Source of the DNA: RGIG5612 sp045604025
GTDB taxonomy: Bacteria > Bacillota > Clostridia > Lachnospirales > Lachnospiraceae
Direction of reading: 5' to 3'
DNA: 7,210 nucleotides
NCBI GenBank assembly: GCA_045604025.1
Contig: JAZUNG010000009.1
Location: 1 to 7,210 of the forward strand
A model generated the notes under the pieces. That model was given only the letters and a program-made list of their open reading frames with translations, made no database searches and had not been told where the DNA came from. Position 1 is the stretch's first letter. Every line of letters starts with the position of its first letter. A program made the translations under genes and the position numbers. This document shows, piece by piece, positions 6,065-7,210 of the stretch.

Positions 6065-6983
6065 ATTATTAAAAGATGCTGCTCTGTGTTTTGCCAAAGA
6101 AACAGGGGCTGCACTTCCAGTAAATAGAAGAAAATTAACAGGCTTTAACAGACTCTGGGATCTGTACACTGGAGCTGTTCCTCAAAAGCCGGCACCTCGA
6201 AAGAAAGTTTATAAAAAGATAATTCCGGTTGCAGCGATCACTGCAGGAGTGTTGATACTGGTATTGGCCATCGGCACAGCTGCCAGTCAGGACTGGGATG
6301 ATTCAATCTTCGGAGCTTTGAGAAGACTCTTAAACGCCGACCTTAACCAGAATGAATTCTCAGTAACCGAAGAAGAGGTTCGCGCATGGCATGTCGATAA
6401 AGTTGGTTTTACCCTTGCCGGTGATGATTACTCTACCGTACCTACATTAAAAGAATTCCTGATACATGGGTGGAAGATTGACCATGCAACCAGGGCCTCA
6501 GGATATTACGATACCAACAAGGGCCCTGTAATGCAAATAGACAGTTATTGTATCACAAGAGGAAAAGAATTACTAACTATAGAACTTTGCGGAGCAGATA
6601 TAAACAATAATATATCTACTCGCGATTGTCGGATTGGCAGCATTAATGTGCATATTGATACGTATATAAATCAGAGCAACATTTCTGACTTTGTTGTTAA
6701 TAATATAAATCTCATTTCCTGTGACACTTCACAGTTAGATGATCATATTGGCCTGCATATCTCATCTAATGATGAATGGCACTATGCGGGCGGAACTATT
6801 CCAGAAGATGAGGCCAGAAAACTTGAAACATACATATATAAATGTAATGGGATCCTCTCAGGAACCGGTATTACCAGTATAGAAGCAGACTTAAAGCCCA
6901 ACTCAGATATAATCTTTGACTTAAGATTCTACTTCGATGCGTATTCTCTTCAGGATTACAATTTACCTGAAAGTGCATATTAA
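6051..6983 (+). CDS. Single-pass membrane protein, probable anti-sigma/sensor partner of the upstream sigma factor
   Basis: This 310-residue protein has a basic cytoplasmic N-terminus of about 56 residues, one strongly hydrophobic segment (about 57-77) and an exterior domain of about 230 residues. There is no cleavable signal peptide, since the membrane segment is internal and preceded by RKKVYKK (50-56), giving an N-in, C-out topology. I see no zinc-binding anti-sigma H-x3-C-x2-C motif, so the N-terminus is not a classical ZAS domain; the role as anti-sigma is inferred from topology and from the 14-base overlap with the sigma gene. The exterior part includes PTLKEFLIHGWKID (131-144) and STRDCRIGSINV (189-200), a pattern I associate loosely with exterior modules of Clostridia proteins of unknown function, and five cysteines (167, 180, 193, 224, 265). 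AAAGGAG at 6034-6040 precedes the ATG by 10 bases. The specific signal sensed is unknown. Confidence 0.72.
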   Translation: MDTNKLLKDAALCFAKETGAALPVNRRKLTGFNRLWDLYTGAVPQKPAPRKKVYKKIIPVAAITAGVLILVLAIGTAASQDWDDSIFGALRRLLNADLNQNEFSVTEEEVRAWHVDKVGFTLAGDDYSTVPTLKEFLIHGWKIDHATRASGYYDTNKGPVMQIDSYCITRGKELLTIELCGADINNNISTRDCRIGSINVHIDTYINQSNISDFVVNNINLISCDTSQLDDHIGLHISSNDEWHYAGGTIPEDEARKLETYIYKCNGILSGTGITSIEADLKPNSDIIFDLRFYFDAYSLQDYNLPESAY

Positions 6984-7002
6984 TAATAAATGATTATAGA
7001 TT

Positions 7003-7007
7003 GGAGG
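7003..7007 (+). promoter_or_regulatory. Strong ribosome binding site leading to a two-codon frame
   Basis: GGAGG lies 8 bases before ATG 7016, ideal spacing, yet the frame ends at TGA 7022 after only two codons. This suggests that a gene once began here and its frame is now broken. Confidence 0.5.
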
Positions 7008-7015
7008 AAACTGCT

Positions 7016-7210
7016 ATGATTTGATTATATATTATCTCTGACATATTTATGCAGAGTAAAACCATTGCTATGACAGAAATAATTATCAAATAGGAAACAG
7101 CAGTTATGCAATAATCAAAGCTCAAATCCACGTTAAATACACTTTTGCCTATAGCAACAATTATTCTCAAACTGTAAATGCTGACAGCTATTCAGTTACA
7201 GTCTACCCAT
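7016..7210 (+). pseudogene. Probable remnant of a small exported-protein gene, frame broken near the start and cut by the window end
   Basis: A good ribosome binding site and ATG 7016 open a frame that stops at TGA 7022. A different frame is open from 7060 to the window end, 50 codons without a stop or any ATG, GTG or TTG start. It reads like an exported beta-rich protein, for example AQIHVKYTFAYSNN (7120-7161) and YSVTVYP (7189-7209), rich in Tyr, Asn, Ser and Val. The same frame carries stops at 7039 and 7057. No hydrophobic signal-peptide stretch can be assembled between 7016 and 7060 in any one frame, so a single frameshift does not repair it; a deletion plus further decay fits better. 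The alternatives are chance openness or an internal sequencing error. The protein family is not recognised. The gene would have followed the sigma/membrane-protein pair by about 30 bases and may have been its target or partner. Confidence 0.4.

Overview
The window is the distal part of a histidine biosynthesis operon followed by an accessory gene pair. All recognisable genes lie on the plus strand. The operon contents point to a Clostridia-type Bacillota organism, perhaps Lachnospiraceae or Oscillospiraceae. The evidence is separate monofunctional hisB, hisI and PHP-type histidinol-phosphatase genes, AGGAG-type ribosome binding sites, moderate base composition, and HisC opening with a Clostridia-like N-terminus. 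This placement is inferred from gene style, not from any database match.

Positions 1-5414 hold hisD (3' end only), hisC, hisB, hisH, hisA, hisF, hisI and a PHP-family histidinol-phosphate phosphatase (hisK/hisJ type). Spacing is tight: hisB ends directly at the hisH start, hisF and hisI overlap by ATGA, and the other gaps are 9-47 bases. The exception is a 100-base hisC-hisB gap, which holds a large imperfect palindrome overlapping the hisC stop codon. Together the genes cover every step from the PRA-CH reaction (HisI) through HisA, HisF/HisH, HisB, HisC and the phosphatase to HisD. The early genes hisG/hisZ would lie upstream or elsewhere. HisE (PRA-PP pyrophosphohydrolase) is neither fused to HisI nor present as a separate gene here.

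Positions 5415-5524 are an AT-rich gap without a clear terminator. After it come an ECF-type sigma factor (5525-6064) and an overlapping gene for a single-pass membrane protein with a large exterior domain (6051-6983). This arrangement is typical of a sigma/anti-sigma or sensor pair, and the exterior domain is not one I can name with confidence.

Positions 6984-7210 look like a damaged gene. A strong ribosome binding site and ATG lead to a stop after two codons. A protein-like open frame with no start codon then runs off the window end.

The main items for a second look are the hisC-hisB palindrome, the sigma/membrane-protein pair with the broken gene after it, the unusual insertion and short C-terminus of the PHP phosphatase, and the missing hisE.
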